The notes under the pieces were generated by a model that ran no database searches, had not been told where the DNA came from, and worked only from the letters and a program-made list of their open reading frames with translations. 64,000 nucleotides of DNA, taken from contig OX393552.1 in the NCBI GenBank assembly GCA_947650365.1, forward strand, positions 21,691,512-21,755,511, in the 5' to 3' direction. This DNA comes from Chamaelirium japonicum (Eukaryota; Streptophyta; Magnoliopsida; Liliales; Melanthiaceae). Below, one piece after another: positions 26,819 to 38,400 of the stretch. Position 1 is the first letter of the stretch. Each line of letters begins with the position of its first letter. The position numbers were made by a program, and so were the translations under genes.

Positions 26819-28863
26819 TGTATGAGCAAATATTTGATTTTCACTCAAGTACAAATTTCAAAGGACTCGCTTCGAGGGAGCGGAGTACAAAATATATCAG
26901 GATATTGCGGGGAAATCCGTCTAAGATCCTTTGATACTCAATTTCGAAGTACAAAGATTACAACAAGTGAAAGAAATGAAAAGAGAAGAGCGTTGCGGTG
27001 CTTGATCCTTCCGGGCTTTGCGCGTGATCGGCTAGGGGCTTTGCTTTACTCTTCTTCTTCTTGAATCTTCACTTGTTCTTCGCTCGTTCTTCAACTTGTA
27101 TTGAACTTGAATCTTTAATCTTTGACCTCAGATCTTCTTCTTCGATCTTCGATTTTCTTTGATTTGCTTTGATCTTCGATGCTTCTTCTCTGGGATTTCT
27201 TGAAGCTTTGAAGTATCTTCGGTCGGGAGTTTTTAGATCCTTCTTCTATGGCCCCAAAAAAAAATCCCCTTCCTCTTTTCCTATTCCTCCTTTTATAAGG
27301 GTCGAAGTAGTTATTGTAGAGAATAACTACTTTGGGTGGTTGAAGCAACTTCCCGGTAGTTTCTATAACTCCCTTGGATGGTTAGAGAAACTTTCAGATG
27401 GTTTACATAACTTCTTGATGATTTAGGATAATATTTAAGTGGTTTTGTAACTTCCACTGATAGTTAATCCTTTTGAGTTTGAGTGAACCGGTCTGATTAA
27501 GACGACTTATGGTTTGGGACTTGAATCCGAATCGACTTATTGCGACTCAAATTTTAACAAGATTAACTATTAATCCGGTCTTTTTCTGACTTGGTGGACT
27601 CAACGAGTCTATTGAATCTAGCGTAAGCTTACTTGTAGGAACTTGAGCTTGATTATTCTTCGGCCTTGTATATCGGCTTGTCGAATGATGCTTATCTCTA
27701 AGTATTATTCTACTGACTTAGATATAGCCTTTGGACGATAGGGATATAGCACTTTTCTTACTCTCCCATTTTCCAGACTTAGTCAAATTTCAGAGTGTAA
27801 GGAAGAATTTCCCTGATCACTAGAGAAATAGTGCCTTCCAGACTTAGTCAATTTCTGAGTGTGGAGAAAAATTTCCTTGGTCATCAGGGAAATAATGCTT
27901 TCCAGACTTAGCCAAATTTCAGAGTGTAAGGAAGAATTTCCTTGATCACTAGGGAAATAGTGTCTTCCAGACTTAAGTCAATTTCTGAGTGTAGAGAAAA
28001 ATTTCCCTGGTCATCAAGGAAATAATGCCTTCCAGACTTAGCCAAATTTCTGAGTTTAGATCGAGATTTCCTTGGTCATCAGGGAAATAATGCCTCCCAG
28101 ACTTAGCCAAATTGCAGAGAATAGATCGAGATTTCCCTAGTCATCAGGGAAATAATGCCTCCCAAACTTAGCCAAATTTCCGAGTACAGATTGAGATTTC
28201 CCTGATCACTAGGAAAATAGTGCCTTCCAGACTTAATCAAATTCTGACTGTAGAGAAAGATTTCCCTGGCATAAGGGAAATAATGCCTTCAGATTTAGCC
28301 AAATTTCTGAGTATAAATCGAGACTTCCCTGGTCATCAGGGAAATATTGCCTCCCAAACTTAGCCAAATTTTCGAGTGCAGATCGAGATTTCCCTGGTTA
28401 CTAAGGAAATAGTGTCTTCCAGACTTAGTCAAACTTCTGACTGTAGAGAAATATTTCCCTAGTCATCAAGGAAATAATGTCTTCAGACTTAGCCAAATTT
28501 TTAAGTATAGATCGAGATTTCTCTGGTCATCAGGGAAATAATGCCTCCCAGACTTAGCCAAATTTTCGAGTGCAGATTGAGATTTCCCTGGTCACTAGGG
28601 CGATAGTGCCTTCCAGACTTAGCCAAATTGCAGAGTATAGATCGAGATTTCCCTGGTCATCAGGGAAATAATGCCTCCCAGACTTAGCCAAATTTCCGAG
28701 TGCAGATTGAGATTTTCCTGATCACTAGGAAAATAGTGTCTTTCAGACTTAGTCAAATTTCTGACTGTAGATCAAGATTTCCCTGGTCATCAGGGCAATA
28801 GTGTCGTCCAGACTTAGCCAAATTTTTGGTTTTCTGGCTTTAGACAATATTTCAATGTCTACA
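26819..28863 (-). mobile_element. Solo LTR, about 2.05 kb, same family as 16526-18599
   Basis: On the minus strand it starts TGTAGACATTGAAATATTG at 28863 and ends TTGCTCATACA at 26819, matching the ends of the 16526-18599 LTR (TGTAGACA...GCATACA). Both also share a gatcggctaggggcttt-like phrase. TTATAAAAGGAGG lies near 27290. Flanks aacgt (26814-26818) and aacac (28864-28868) agree at 3 of 5, so the duplication has aged. The upstream third is a minisatellite, listed separately. Confidence 0.65.
27770..28840. repeat. 65-bp minisatellite, about 17 copies, inside the LTR
   Basis: The word ccagacttag or a close variant recurs 17 times between 27775 and 28808 at a mean spacing near 65 bases. Each unit also carries atttccctggtcatcaggga or a variant, an inverted repeat (ccctg...caggg) able to form a small hairpin. 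Adjacent units alternate in their gtc/gcc and cat/cac variants, hinting at a two-unit higher order in places. Confidence 0.9.
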
Positions 28864-28868
28864 AACAC

Positions 28869-29419
28869 AAACCCAGGTTAATTTGCGTAAGCTTCTTTTT
28901 CCCAAATCTTTATAAAAAGAACCAATAGAGAGCAAGACAAACAAAGTTTACTCATGATATTAACACCTATAATATCTCTAATATGGCGCAGGAGGAACAA
29001 CAATAAACACGCATCTCTTCATTATGTCACACTAGTAGGGGATCGAACAGAACAGTACGTGCATCTCTACAATATTTTAGAAAGGTACGAAATAAAGACA
29101 TAAAAGTTCAGAAACATCGCGTTACAGCTGAAACTCAACAACATGTGTCGATTGTTTTTTAAAATGATTAGAAAGGATATAATTCAGCTTGATTCCCATT
29201 AAGTGAAACAGCCAATAATTTAGTACTTCACCTGATAGCAGGACACTCATGCTTGGCCGAGTATAGTAACTCAAGCAAGATAGTGTCAAATGATCGAATT
29301 ACGATATCAATCTCCAGATACTCCTGCTTCAAGACAACCTGATTCAAAATCACACAGATTATTATATAGAACAACTTTCAGAAATGGTACATCATTAATC
29401 AGAAAATCCAAGATTCACC
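28869..29419 (-). other. Downstream flank / possible 3' UTR of the TSO1-like gene
   Basis: The minus strand after the stop codon at 29420 is AT-rich. A CAG/GTTGTC junction near 29341 and CAG/GTGAAG near 29234 could mark a spliced 3' UTR exon, but no transcript evidence is available. No protein-coding sequence was recognised. Confidence 0.3.
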
Positions 29420-32400
29420 TCAGCTCAACAAAGAGGAATTGATAGAACTGTTGGAATGATTCACTGGATGTTCATTGGTTACATCACTACTGAGAGAAGG
29501 GAATGCAGGGATAGATTTTAGAATCAATTTCCTGCCTCCCTTACGGCTAGGAGACAGCCCAATTCCATTATGTGGAGGTGAAACTCTTTTACCATTAGGG
29601 GAGGCAGTCTTCACACAATTGCTGGGTGATGCATTGCCTCTTAGAATCTCCGGAGTATCATCCTCAGGAACAATTTTGATATGCTCTCCAAATCTTGATA
29701 TGCTCTCCATATTGCTGGGTGAGATTTCAGATTTTCGAAGTGTCTGACAGGTATCCAACAGAGGAGACTTTCCAATGGGAAGCGTAAAAGATCGTGGCGG
29801 TTTTCCACTCGAGAAGAATGGGGGTTTGACAGACATTCTGGAACATAAAGTATTATAATAGATTATCATGTACAAAAAAATAAGTGAACGTAAGCTTGAG
29901 CAGAAGAAAGTATGAGGTTCTGAACCTGCAAAATTGGGCAGGTGTTGTGAATAAAACGTTTTCTGGAAAATGGCATTCGTCTTTTTCGATATCAGCATTG
30001 TTTTGTCCTTCATCGGACTCCTTCTCACAAGCATCCATTTCTTCCTCTCCAGGTTCAATTTCCTCAACTCCCATGGGCACAACACCTGTCAAAGAAAGAT
30101 AAAAAAATAAAAATAAAGCTAAACAGGATGGATATATTGCAGCATGCTAAAGACAATTTTTAGATGCATTTTTATTTTGATCAATTCCTTCATATTATTG
30201 GTAATAATGAAACCATAACTACCATGTGTTATAGTGGGTCAAAAATTGTTATGTGAAGATACAGCAAGGAAAGACCACTAAACAAATTATTTGGTTTCAT
30301 ATTATTACAAGATTCCTCTAAAGGAAGCATCATGATATCATAGGAACTATCCTAGAATCCCACATAGCAAATCTCGAAGAGAATGATACCTCATATCTTG
30401 TTTAGGTGTGGTTGGAATACTTAATTACGAAGATAAACTCAAAACCATTTGTATCCAGAAACAGGGACATAGATGGCCTTGACATAGTATTTTTTTTGGG
30501 ATTTTTTTAAAATAATATGTAAAAATTAAATATTTAAAACAATAGCATTTGGCCAAAACTATTTATCAGAGTAGCGCTCTGACTGCCCCGTCGACTGATC
30601 ACACAAGAAACTGAGTTCCACGTTGGACTTATGCATCAGCGACAAACCCGGCATCTGTGATAACGAGTTTAAAACCGGCATGAAGAAGGCCGGTTCAGTA
30701 GAAACCCACCCGCAACAAAGTGACTCTGGACTGATTTGTGCCAAGGGTGTATAAACCCGGCCTTCTGCATGCCAGTTTTAAACTTGGCATCACAGATGTC
30801 GGGTTTGTCGCTGATGCATAAGTGATTCTGGACTGATTTGTGCCAAGGGCTGTATAAACCCGGCCTTTTGCATGCTGGTTTTAAACTCGGCATCACAGAT
30901 GCCGGGTTTGTCGCTGATGCATAAGTCCGACGTGGCACTCATATGAAGAACAGTTTGAGGCAAGAAAATGGGTAGCATTTCAATTGGTAGAAGTAACTTA
31001 TCATGAATGAGATGCAGACCGATGGTGATCATATGGTAAATCAGTGTGCAGGTAATAATAGATCTGTCAATTATACATAAGTGGTAATATGGCACTCACC
31101 ATCTTTCCTTCCAAATGCATTCTTGCACCCTTCACATCTGCAGTTGCTGGAGCATCCAACTCCGCCCTTCAAACAGAAACAAGTACGTCCAAATCAGTTA
31201 ATATACAACACAGAGAACATGTAACGAAGCTAAGCCACAAAACCTGATAACACTCGCAGTATTTCTTTAAGCAACTTGACTTCTTGCAATTGCATCCCCT
31301 TTTATGACGGGCTGAAGCTGGAGTCTTATTAGCAGCTTCCTATGGGATATTAAAAGGTTGGTTCATTAATACCAAAAAGAAACGAATGTTGGCACAAGTA
31401 AATTTACGTTTCAGTTCCTACCCTCATATCTTGAACATTATCAGAGGTGTGTATTACTTTTGGAGCAAATGCAAGTGGATTGCGAGCTTCTATCTGCTTA
31501 CGAGTAGTCAGAACTGTTTCCTCATGAATTGGCTTGTTATGACACCCTTGGCATGAACATGGCTCAATGCAGTATACTCCGGCAGCAAAACATTCGCAAT
31601 AACTGCACAAGATATCAACTGGAAAACTTATGGACCAGAATAGAAATGAATAAAATTGAAAATTTTAATGCTTGGATAATTATTTAACAAAAGCAGTTTA
31701 GGCATGAAAAAGCACACCATCGATTGTAAAATTATTATTTATAATAGAATTCAAATCATAGTCCTCTGAGCTAACAATATGAAATCTTAATATGAGACAC
31801 TTCAAACTAGTTCATACACTGAATCTGCTATTGATGAATGCATATAAAAGGAACATTAAAAATTGGCTAAAAAACTGATGAAGTTGATTGCATCCAAACA
31901 AAGCTTAAAAAATAGTGCAAAATAACATTCTTTACAAGGTGACCACCCCAAGTAATACTGTTGACAGAAACAAACCAATAATGCAAAATAAGCTTAGTTA
32001 AAAAAGAAGATAGCAAACAACAGGCATAAACAGGCTTGGAATTGTTCAAAATTTATGCTAGAAAATGAAATACGTGTTTCACGAGAGCCAGTAAGCATTT
32101 ATACCTTTCTTTTCACCATCTGAAGATAAAATATTCAGCCAATAAACTCATTCCGGTTCAATGATCTCTTTGATTTACGGTAAATATTGTATTTTTGTTC
32201 AAAAATGTGAATATATGGAGTAACGAAACACTTTTGAAAACTTAGCAAGGTTTACATCCTATACTTGTAGATTCACGAAAATGGAGGTATGATTAAAGAA
32301 TCTTACAGCTTCAAGCATTTTGACTTCTTGCATTTACAGTGCTTGCATGATTCACTTTCTCTACCTTCTGTTTTAGACCTGTACACATTAGGGTCATGGT

Positions 32401-35400
32401 TTTTCAACATTACTTATTTAGCAGAAAGCCAAAGAGAAATGAAGCAACTATCAGGCACAACAAATTTCAGAACATATAGAATACCTTTTCTTCCTGGGGC
32501 TACTTTGACTTAACTCGTCGTCACTTCCAAGTTCAGGCGTCTGCGACGAATCATCATGCATAATCTGAAGATTCTGAACTTCACTACCAGTGGGTTGCAG
32601 ATCTTTCTCAACAGCCAAGGACCTATTCAGAGATTTCTGCTTAGCTGTTCTTAAAGGAAAAGGGTCAACGGAGCATGGCATGCCGATGAGCTGCCTCCGA
32701 GAAGCCAGAGTCTCTTGAGTGGCAACTCTATCTTTACTGGCTGCCGCAAGAGTATTCAAATGTAACCCAATACCAGGTAATACACAAGGTGATGGACTAA
32801 CTCCAGGCTTCAAAGAAGCCAAATGCCTATTATCAGAAGTAAATTTTCTGTTGGATGGCAAACAATCTGAAGGATGGAGGCTCGAGTCCATGAGTGAGTT
32901 CCTTTTGGAAACCCCAGATATCTCAAAAACCAAACAGCGTCTTCGGATGCCACGCTGTTTGTGAGAGTCAGCCTAAACAAACAGCAGAAAGCCACTCTTT
33001 ACACTTTAATTTCTATGTAGATAATGTCACTAACGTCAAGGAACAAAATAAGTTTTAGGGTTGAGAGGCTACATCTCTACATGATTGAACATGTTTCTTT
33101 CTAGATGCGAGTTGCATAACTGGTAGTAAACTATGTAACAATTGTCATATCATTATGTTAGTCATATAGTATCTGTGTCAGTTAGAAAAAAGGCACCATA
33201 GAAAGCAGGAAATAAAAGCATAGGAAAACAACATAAATTGGGCTAAAATTACACAAATGCAATCGAAGGCAAACTGTAAAATGGCATATAAACATTAGAT
33301 TCGTAAACTCCTATAAACTTTCAAGCAAGGCAATGTAAATCAGACTTTTCCATTTACATTGGCAAGAAAGGTCTCTATGTATAGATCTAACTACAATGAA
33401 TTCAATGTGACAAGAGGTTTCATTTCCAGCCATCCATTGTTAATGTATCAGAGTTTCTTGCCAGTATCTCAAGACAAATGGTTCCACAACCATGCCCCCT
33501 GCTGGAAATTGGATAGGAAGCATACAGATATGTAATCAAGATGAAAATATGAGAGTAGGTGACAGCTTCCAAAATACAGTACATTCACTACCACCAGCGG
33601 CATAACCCAGTGGTTGGTTGCCCTCTCCACTTGTGGGAGGGCACTTGTTCGAATCTCGTGAGTGCTATCCATAAGTCAAATTTAAAGCACCCCTCCTTTC
33701 CCAACGGGATTAGGATTTCACATAAAGAAGAAAGTACATCCATTTATATTCGACTTGGAAAAATAATTGTGTTCAATGTAAAATTAAGATCTCTTTCAAA
33801 ATTGTTAATGTATAGAGATGGGTAGGGTTACATGTACAGTCGGGTCGGGTTGTATGGTCATACATGTACATATATATTGGGCTTGAGTCCCTCAATAGAG
33901 AGCATTCTATTCCTCTCCAAACCCTAGCCGTCATCTCCTAACATGGTATCAGAGCTCTAGGGTTCTCCCATGCGGCGACGACGACGACGGTCTTCCCCCT
34001 CCGGCAGCACCTCCCCTCCGACCCCCCTTCCTCCACCCGGCCGGCCCTCCCACCCCTTCCCTCAGCCCATCCGCCCCCCTCTGGCCTCTCTCCTCCGCCC
34101 GCAAGGACCCCCCGACCCCTCCCCTCACCTCCACTCCGCCGTCCGGCCCCCCCGCACCACCCTTCCACCCGTCCGGCCTCCCTGACTCCTCCTCTGCACC
34201 CCGCCGGCCCCCCCTCCACCCTCCCCTGCACCCCCACCCCCTCCTGCACCCCCTGAAGCCCCACCGCCTCCCCTTCTCCTCTGTCCCGAACTGCCCGTCT
34301 CCTCTGTACGGACTGCCTCAAACCTTCGTTGTGCCGGCTCGCCCTCGTACTTCAGGGGTATGGCTTCCTACAGCATCTCTCGGCTCCCATACTGCCTGCA
34401 CACCGTCGCTGATCGTCGAGTCCCTCCGTCTCCTTGTTTTGATGGTATTCTCGGGCCACGTCCCTCCACCACATCAGTCGACTGTGGACATCGTCCGGGT
34501 CTCCTCCGCTATGATGGCGAGACTGCTGCTGCTGTTGATCTCCCTACTCCAGCACCGCCTGCCACCACTCCTGCTCCGTCTCGGTCTTACTCCGACCGCC
34601 TCCAGCGCTTTGAGGAGTTACTGTTGCGATACCTCGCCTCCACCAGCTCTTCGACAGATCACAGTCTCTCTGCTAATCCGGGTACTTCTGCTCGGTCTCG
34701 GTCTTACTCCGACCGCCTCCAGCGCTTTGAGGAGTTACTGCTTCGGTACCTCGCCTCCACCAGCTCTTCGACAGCTCACAGTCTCTCTGCCACTCCGGGT
34801 ACTACTGCTCCATGGATCTTCGACTCGGGTGCCTCCTGTCACCTCACCTTTGACTCCACTGTCCTCACTGACTGTTCTCCCACTACCACCCACCAGGAGG
34901 TTCGCACTGCGGATGGGACTCTCGTCCCTATTCCGCAATGTGGGTCCGTCACTATTACCTCTGACCCTTCTGGTCGCCTGACCCTACCCCATGTCCATCA
35001 TGCCCCCCGTCTTAACATTAATCTGATCTCTATCAGTTCTCTTTGCGACTCTGGCCTGACTGTCACTTTCACCCCTTCTGTTTGTGTTGTGCAGGATTCG
35101 CGGACGGGTCAGAGGATTGGGCTAGGCCGTAGAGCAGGAGGACTTTACCAGCTGGACCATCTACATGTGTCTTCCGTTCATGTTGCGTCTGTCATGTCTG
35201 TTACCTCTGATGCCGACCTGTGGCACAGAAGGTTAGGTCATATATCGAGTGATCGACTCAAAAGCGTATTCCGTTCGGACGCTTTGGGTCGAGCGTCCTT
35301 CTCCCCTCTCTCTGTTTGTACGGGTTGTAGACTGGCAAAGCATCAAGCTCTTCCATTCTCTGCTAGTGCTTCCCAATCTGATGCTTTATTTGATTTAGTA

Positions 35401-38400
35401 CATTCGGACATTTGGGATCCTGCACTTGTTGCATCCATTTCGGGTTACATGTACTATGTGTGTTTTATCGATGACTACTCTAGGTGCACCTAGGTTTATC
35501 TTATGCATCATCGGTCTGAAGTCCCTCACATCTTTAGGAGATTCACCACTATGATACACACTCAGTTTGGTCGGCGCATCAAGACCTTTCGGTCTGATTG
35601 TACCAAGGAGTATCTCTCCTCTGAGATGCGTGAGATTCTTCAATCTCACGGCACTCTTCACCAGCAGTCCTGTCCCCACACCCATGAGCAGAACGGCGTT
35701 GCCGAACGCAAGCATCGTCATGTCCTTGAGACCGCACGAGCCTTGCTTCTCTCTGCGTCTGTTCCTCACTCTTACTGGGCTGAAGCTGTCATGACGGCTG
35801 TCCACCTCCGTCATCTGCTCTGTCTGGTGTCACCCCATATGAGCGCCTCCACTCCAGCCCACCTGACTACTCTCTTCTTCGCACGTTTGGCTGCACGTGC
35901 TTCGTTCTTCTTCCTCTCCATGAGCGCACCAAACTCTCTGCGAGGTCTGTTAGGTGTGTTCACTTGGGACTCAGTCGAGAGCACAAAGGATATCGTTGTT
36001 ACGATCCCTTGGCTCGCCGGATCCGTGTCTCCCGTCACGTTTCCTTTGTTGAGGATGTCCCGTACTTTTTCCCTGAGTCTCGGGATCTTTCCTTGCCTCC
36101 TGCGTCACCCTCCTCGCCTTCATCACCTCTCCACATCCCCGTTCTACCCCCGTTTTCTGTTGCCCCACCCACGCCTACTCCATCTCCATCTTCCCCGCCA
36201 CCACCACCTCCTCCGTCTCCCTCGCCGCCTCCACCACCACCTGTTACTCGTGTCTATGTTCGTCGGTCTGCAGCTCCTCCTCCAGAGTCGGTTCACACTG
36301 GTACTCCCTCGCCTGATACTGCTGCCCCCTCCTCCCTGGTCGTGGATCCTGCTCCTGTTCGGCGCTACCCAGCGCACGAACATCACCCTCCTGACAGATA
36401 TGACTACTCTTCGGACAGGTTTTGCTACTCTGCCTTTACCTCTGACTCTCCTGACTCCTCTGGCTACTCTGCCATTGCATCCTATTCTCCAGCTTATCAG
36501 GCTTTTCTTACCGCACTTCACACCCACCGGGAGCCCCAGTCGTACCGTGAGGCAGCTTTACACCCAGAGTGGCGATAGGCCATGTCAGTAGAGCTTGAGG
36601 CTTTTCAGCGGACCCAGACATGGGATTTGGTGCCTTGTCCCTCAGGCGTGGTGCCTGTTAGCTGCAAGTGGATCTTCAAGGTCAAGACTCGTCCTGACGG
36701 ATCCATTGAGCGGCACAAGGCCCGCCTCGTTGCTCGTGGCTTCTCCCAGGAGTATGGGATTGATTACGAGGAGACGTTTGCTCCGGTTGCTCGGATGACT
36801 ACTGTGCGCACCCACTTAGCTGTGGCAGCTGCTCGAGGGTGGCCTCTCCATCAGATGGATGTCACCAATGCATTCCTCCACGGTGACCTCTCCGAGGAAG
36901 TCTACATGGCTCCTCCTCCGGGCGTTTCAGTTCCTCCAGGGCACGTGTGTCGTTTGCGCCGAGCCATCTATGGGCTCAAGCAGGCCCCTCGTGCCTAGTT
37001 TGAGCGCTTCCGCAGTGCAGTCCTGGCCGCCGGGTTTGTTGAGCGTCACTCCGACTATGCCCTGTTCACTCGCTCCTCCAGTCAGGGTATTGCAGTTCTT
37101 CTTCTCTATGTGGATGATATGATCATCACCGGGGATGACAGTGCCACCATAGCATCTGTGTGTACCCTTCAGGTGGGCCGCGCAATAAGTGGCAAAGAAG
37201 GGGAAGAGTCGGCATGTCGTTAGAGAGGAGCAGCAACCCCCCCCCCCCTCCTTGGGCTCGGTCGGCCGGTCATCAAAAAGGGGGGGGACAACAGCCCCCC
37301 CCCTCTTCTTGGGTTCGGTCGGCCGGTCATCAAAAGGGGGGGACAACAGCCCCCCCCCCTCTTCTTGGGTTCGGTCGGCCGGTCACCAGAGGGGGGGCAA
37401 CAGCCCCCCCCCCCCCCCATTGTTTCGGTCGGCATGTCACCAGAGGGGGCCAGCAGCCCCCGCCATTACTTCGGTCGGCATGTCACCAGAGGGGGCCAGC
37501 AGCCCCCCCCCCCCCCCCTCTCTCTCTCTCATTAGGACGTGCAACGAGCCGAGGTGTGAAGCAGTAGTCGAACTCGGAGATCTCGGAGTGCTGACTACGC
37601 TCCGAGATTTCCGGCCCAAGGTGACCAGGCGCCAATCGCGCGCCACGTCCTCACTACAGCGGCGGTTGAGCTCATTGCGGGGACACATTACCCACCCGTT
37701 TTTCGCGGAGCGTCGTAACCGTCACCCCGCCACTATAAAAAGGGACCTACCCCTTCAAGGAAGAGAGGAAGAATTCTAGAGGAGACGCTGCCCGTTTCGT
37801 CCCGGAATTTACGGAGCGCCGGAGCTGCGGAGGTCGGTCGGTCGATAGCCAGAGACTGTCTGCGGAGGTCGGTCAGCAGTCAGATACTGTCTGCAGCTAC
37901 CGGTAGTCAGATACTGTCTGCAGCGACCGGTAGTCAGACGCTGTTTGCAGAGGTCGATAATTCGGGAGACCGGTCCTCAGGGTGTAATTGGGGTAAGGTG
38001 AGAGAATTGTAACCGTCGCAAGTATTATAGTGCATTCTCGCCCCACCCGTGGTTTTTTCCCCTTCGACGCTGCGAAGGGGTTTTTCCACGTAATTCCCAG
38101 TCTTCATCTTATTTTTGGCTTGTTGGATTGTGCTTGCCACCCGAACCGCCCGGTTCGACTAACCCCCCACAATCTTGGCGTCGTCTGTGGGATAGTCTTC
38201 GAGACTTCCTACTAAAGCTTTCGACTGTTGACCCGTGGGTGTCGACCAGTCCGAGGCTACCTGCAACCAGCAATCCACGATCACACGGTTGAAGAAAGAT
38301 GGCCGGTGGACCGTATCGTACCCGCTCGACATCGCAGCTCCCGTCCGAAGCCGCACCACTCGGAGATGCTAATGACGTCGGGCGTCTTGTTCAACCATCA

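Noticed and set aside
27770-28840. CRISPR-like regular array
   Set aside because: Eukaryotic context, the whole unit repeats with no unique spacers, and it lies within an LTR; it is a minisatellite.
30669-31095. Minus-strand open frames with repeated peptide phrases
   Set aside because: Produced by the tandem arms of the foldback in intron 8, between well-supported exons.
33588-33732. tRNA gene on the plus strand
   Set aside because: Same reasoning: Pol III boxes without a cloverleaf, target duplication and A-rich tail indicate a SINE.
35971-36527. Arg/Gly/Trp-rich minus-strand open frames opposite the copia element
   Set aside because: Shadows of the Pro/Ser-rich sense sequence.
37160-37780. 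Gly/Pro-rich open frames in the Tat LTRs
   Set aside because: Read the G/C-run minisatellite; the same frames recur in both LTRs and differ with run length.
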